A DNA stretch of 5,520 nucleotides. Origin: Chloroflexota bacterium (lineage in GTDB: Bacteria > Chloroflexota > Limnocylindria > Limnocylindrales > CSP1-4). A model generated the notes under the pieces. That model did no database searches and was not told the origin of the DNA. It saw only the letters and a program-made list of their open reading frames with translations. Both the position numbers and the translations under genes were made by a program. The DNA is taken from the NCBI GenBank assembly GCA_016200745.1, contig JACQEF010000363.1, positions 1 through 5,520 of the forward strand, read 5' to 3'. Shown here piece by piece: positions 4,819 to 5,520 of this stretch (position 1 is the first letter of the stretch; every line of letters begins with the position of its first letter).

Positions 4819-5520
4819 GTGGCCTCGGGTCGGACCAAGGGCGGGCGGACTGCGGCGGCGGTGAAGCGCGAAACCGCGGCCGCCGGGGCGGTCGAGACCG
4901 CCCCGACCCCGACAGACGCGGTCGAGGTGCCCGCGGACCAGCCCATCCCGGCGCGCCCGGCGCCCCGTCCCAAGGATGCGCCGCGCACGATGCGGGACCT
5001 CCGGCTGGCGCACCAGGGCCGCAAGGCGTCCAGGCCGAAGCCGCCGGAGAACGTGCTCCGCGAAGGCCTCCGTCTCGAGCGGGTGCCGGACCCGTCCGTC
5101 CTGGTGCTGTTCGGCGGCACGGGCGACCTTGCCCACCGGAAGGTCATCCCGGCGCTCTACCAGCTGTGGCGGACCAACCTGCTGCCCCACGAGTTCGTGC
5201 TGCTGGCGATCGGGCGGCGCCCGTACGACGACGAAACGTTCCGCACGGACATCCGCGCGTCGCTCGACCAGTTCAGTCGCGTCCTGCCCGTCGACGAGGA
5301 CGCCTGGGCGTCGTTCGCCGAGCGGATCTGCTACCAGCACCTGGACTTCGCCGACCCGGCCGGCTTCGACGGCCTGACCGCCCGGCTGGAGGAGTTCGAC
5401 CGCGAGCGCGGGACCCGCGGCAACCGGCTCTTCTATCTCGCGACCCAGCCGTCGCAGTTCGCCGAGATCGCCGCCCAGCTGGGGCGGGCCGGCCTCGACC
5501 ACGAGCACCACGACGGCGGC
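4819..5520 (+). CDS. zwf: Glucose-6-phosphate dehydrogenase, 5' part (runs off the window)
   Basis: Oxidises glucose-6-phosphate to 6-phosphogluconolactone with NAD(P), the entry step of the oxidative pentose phosphate pathway. Only 234 codons are present. Numbering from GTG 4819, the nucleotide-binding motif is FGGTGDLAHRK with K108, followed by VIPALYQL, FVLLAIGRRPYDDETFR and NRLFYLATQPSQF. The substrate-binding RIDHYLGKE motif would lie beyond the right edge. The family core starts near residue 77 (ENVLREGLRLERVPDPS). Before it is an Ala/Pro/Lys-rich, probably disordered extension. Three starts are possible: GTG 4819 (six bases after the gnd stop), GTG 4861 and ATG 4990. None has a good ribosome-binding site. 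Codons 4819-4989 show 51 of 57 third positions G or C, above positions 1 (45) and 2 (41), which supports translation of the extension, so I chose 4819. It is the third gene of the operon. Confidence 0.92.
   Translation, partial: MASGRTKGGRTAAAVKRETAAAGAVETAPTPTDAVEVPADQPIPARPAPRPKDAPRTMRDLRLAHQGRKASRPKPPENVLREGLRLERVPDPSVLVLFGGTGDLAHRKVIPALYQLWRTNLLPHEFVLLAIGRRPYDDETFRTDIRASLDQFSRVLPVDEDAWASFAERICYQHLDFADPAGFDGLTARLEEFDRERGTRGNRLFYLATQPSQFAEIAAQLGRAGLDHEHHDGG
4884..4905 (+). other. Strong 9-bp stem, 4-base loop hairpin in the zwf 5' region
   Basis: CGGGGCGGT (4884-4892) pairs perfectly with ACCGCCCCG (4897-4905) around the loop CGAG. It lies 72 bases after the gnd stop, inside the Ala/Pro-rich zwf extension if the start is at 4819, or in a leader if the start is at 4990. 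No T-run follows, so a simple intrinsic terminator is unlikely. It could slow ribosomes, act as an mRNA processing or stability element between gnd and zwf, or be incidental to GC-rich coding. Confidence 0.5.

Noticed and set aside
3658..5511. 617-codon open frame on the - strand across gnd and zwf
   Set aside because: It is antisense to two clearly recognisable enzymes. Long open antisense frames are expected where third positions are nearly all G or C, and its composition (many Arg, Gly, Val and Asp) looks like a shadow.

Overview
The window is very GC-rich, densely coding DNA, and every convincing gene lies on the + strand. The codon use, an apparently leaderless gene, an Ala/Pro-rich protein extension and the protein types suggest a high-GC Gram-positive-like lineage. 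An uncultured Chloroflexota (Limnocylindria-like) or an actinomycete would fit. This placement is inferred from general character only, not from a marker gene.

Layout: (1) Bases 1-98 hold a GC palindrome at the left edge and a ribosome-binding site. (2) Bases 99-1262 encode a membrane protein that joins a DoxX/DoxD-like four-helix domain, a twin-arginine-like fifth helix, a Ser/Ala/Pro linker and a Rieske [2Fe-2S] domain. (3) After a 93-base gap with a promoter-like TATCCT, bases 1356-1823 encode ribose-5-phosphate isomerase B. (4) Bases 1824-2116 are non-coding. They contain a terminator-like hairpin, a 51-bp tandem repeat (two identical copies and one decayed copy) whose intact units fold into hairpins, and a second TATCCT promoter-like element. 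(5) Bases 2117-3907 encode a glucose-6-phosphate isomerase resembling the isomerase half of bifunctional transaldolase/phosphoglucose isomerase proteins. (6) Bases 3913-4812 encode a short-type 6-phosphogluconate dehydrogenase. (7) From 4819 to the right edge runs the N-terminal part of glucose-6-phosphate dehydrogenase, with an unusual Ala/Pro/Lys-rich extension.

The last three genes are separated by only 5 and 6 bases and look like one operon. Together with rpiB they cover the junction of glycolysis with the pentose phosphate pathway. Pgi interconverts fructose-6-P and glucose-6-P, Zwf oxidises glucose-6-P, Gnd makes ribulose-5-P, and RpiB makes ribose-5-P. The set would supply NADPH and ribose phosphate. 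The 6-phosphogluconolactonase, transketolase and transaldolase steps are not in the window.

The metabolic genes are ordinary. The items most worth a second look are the DoxX-Rieske fusion, the 51-bp hairpin repeat, the two matching TATCCT start regions, and the strong hairpin embedded in the 5' part of zwf. I saw no clear sign of a wholly new multi-gene system.
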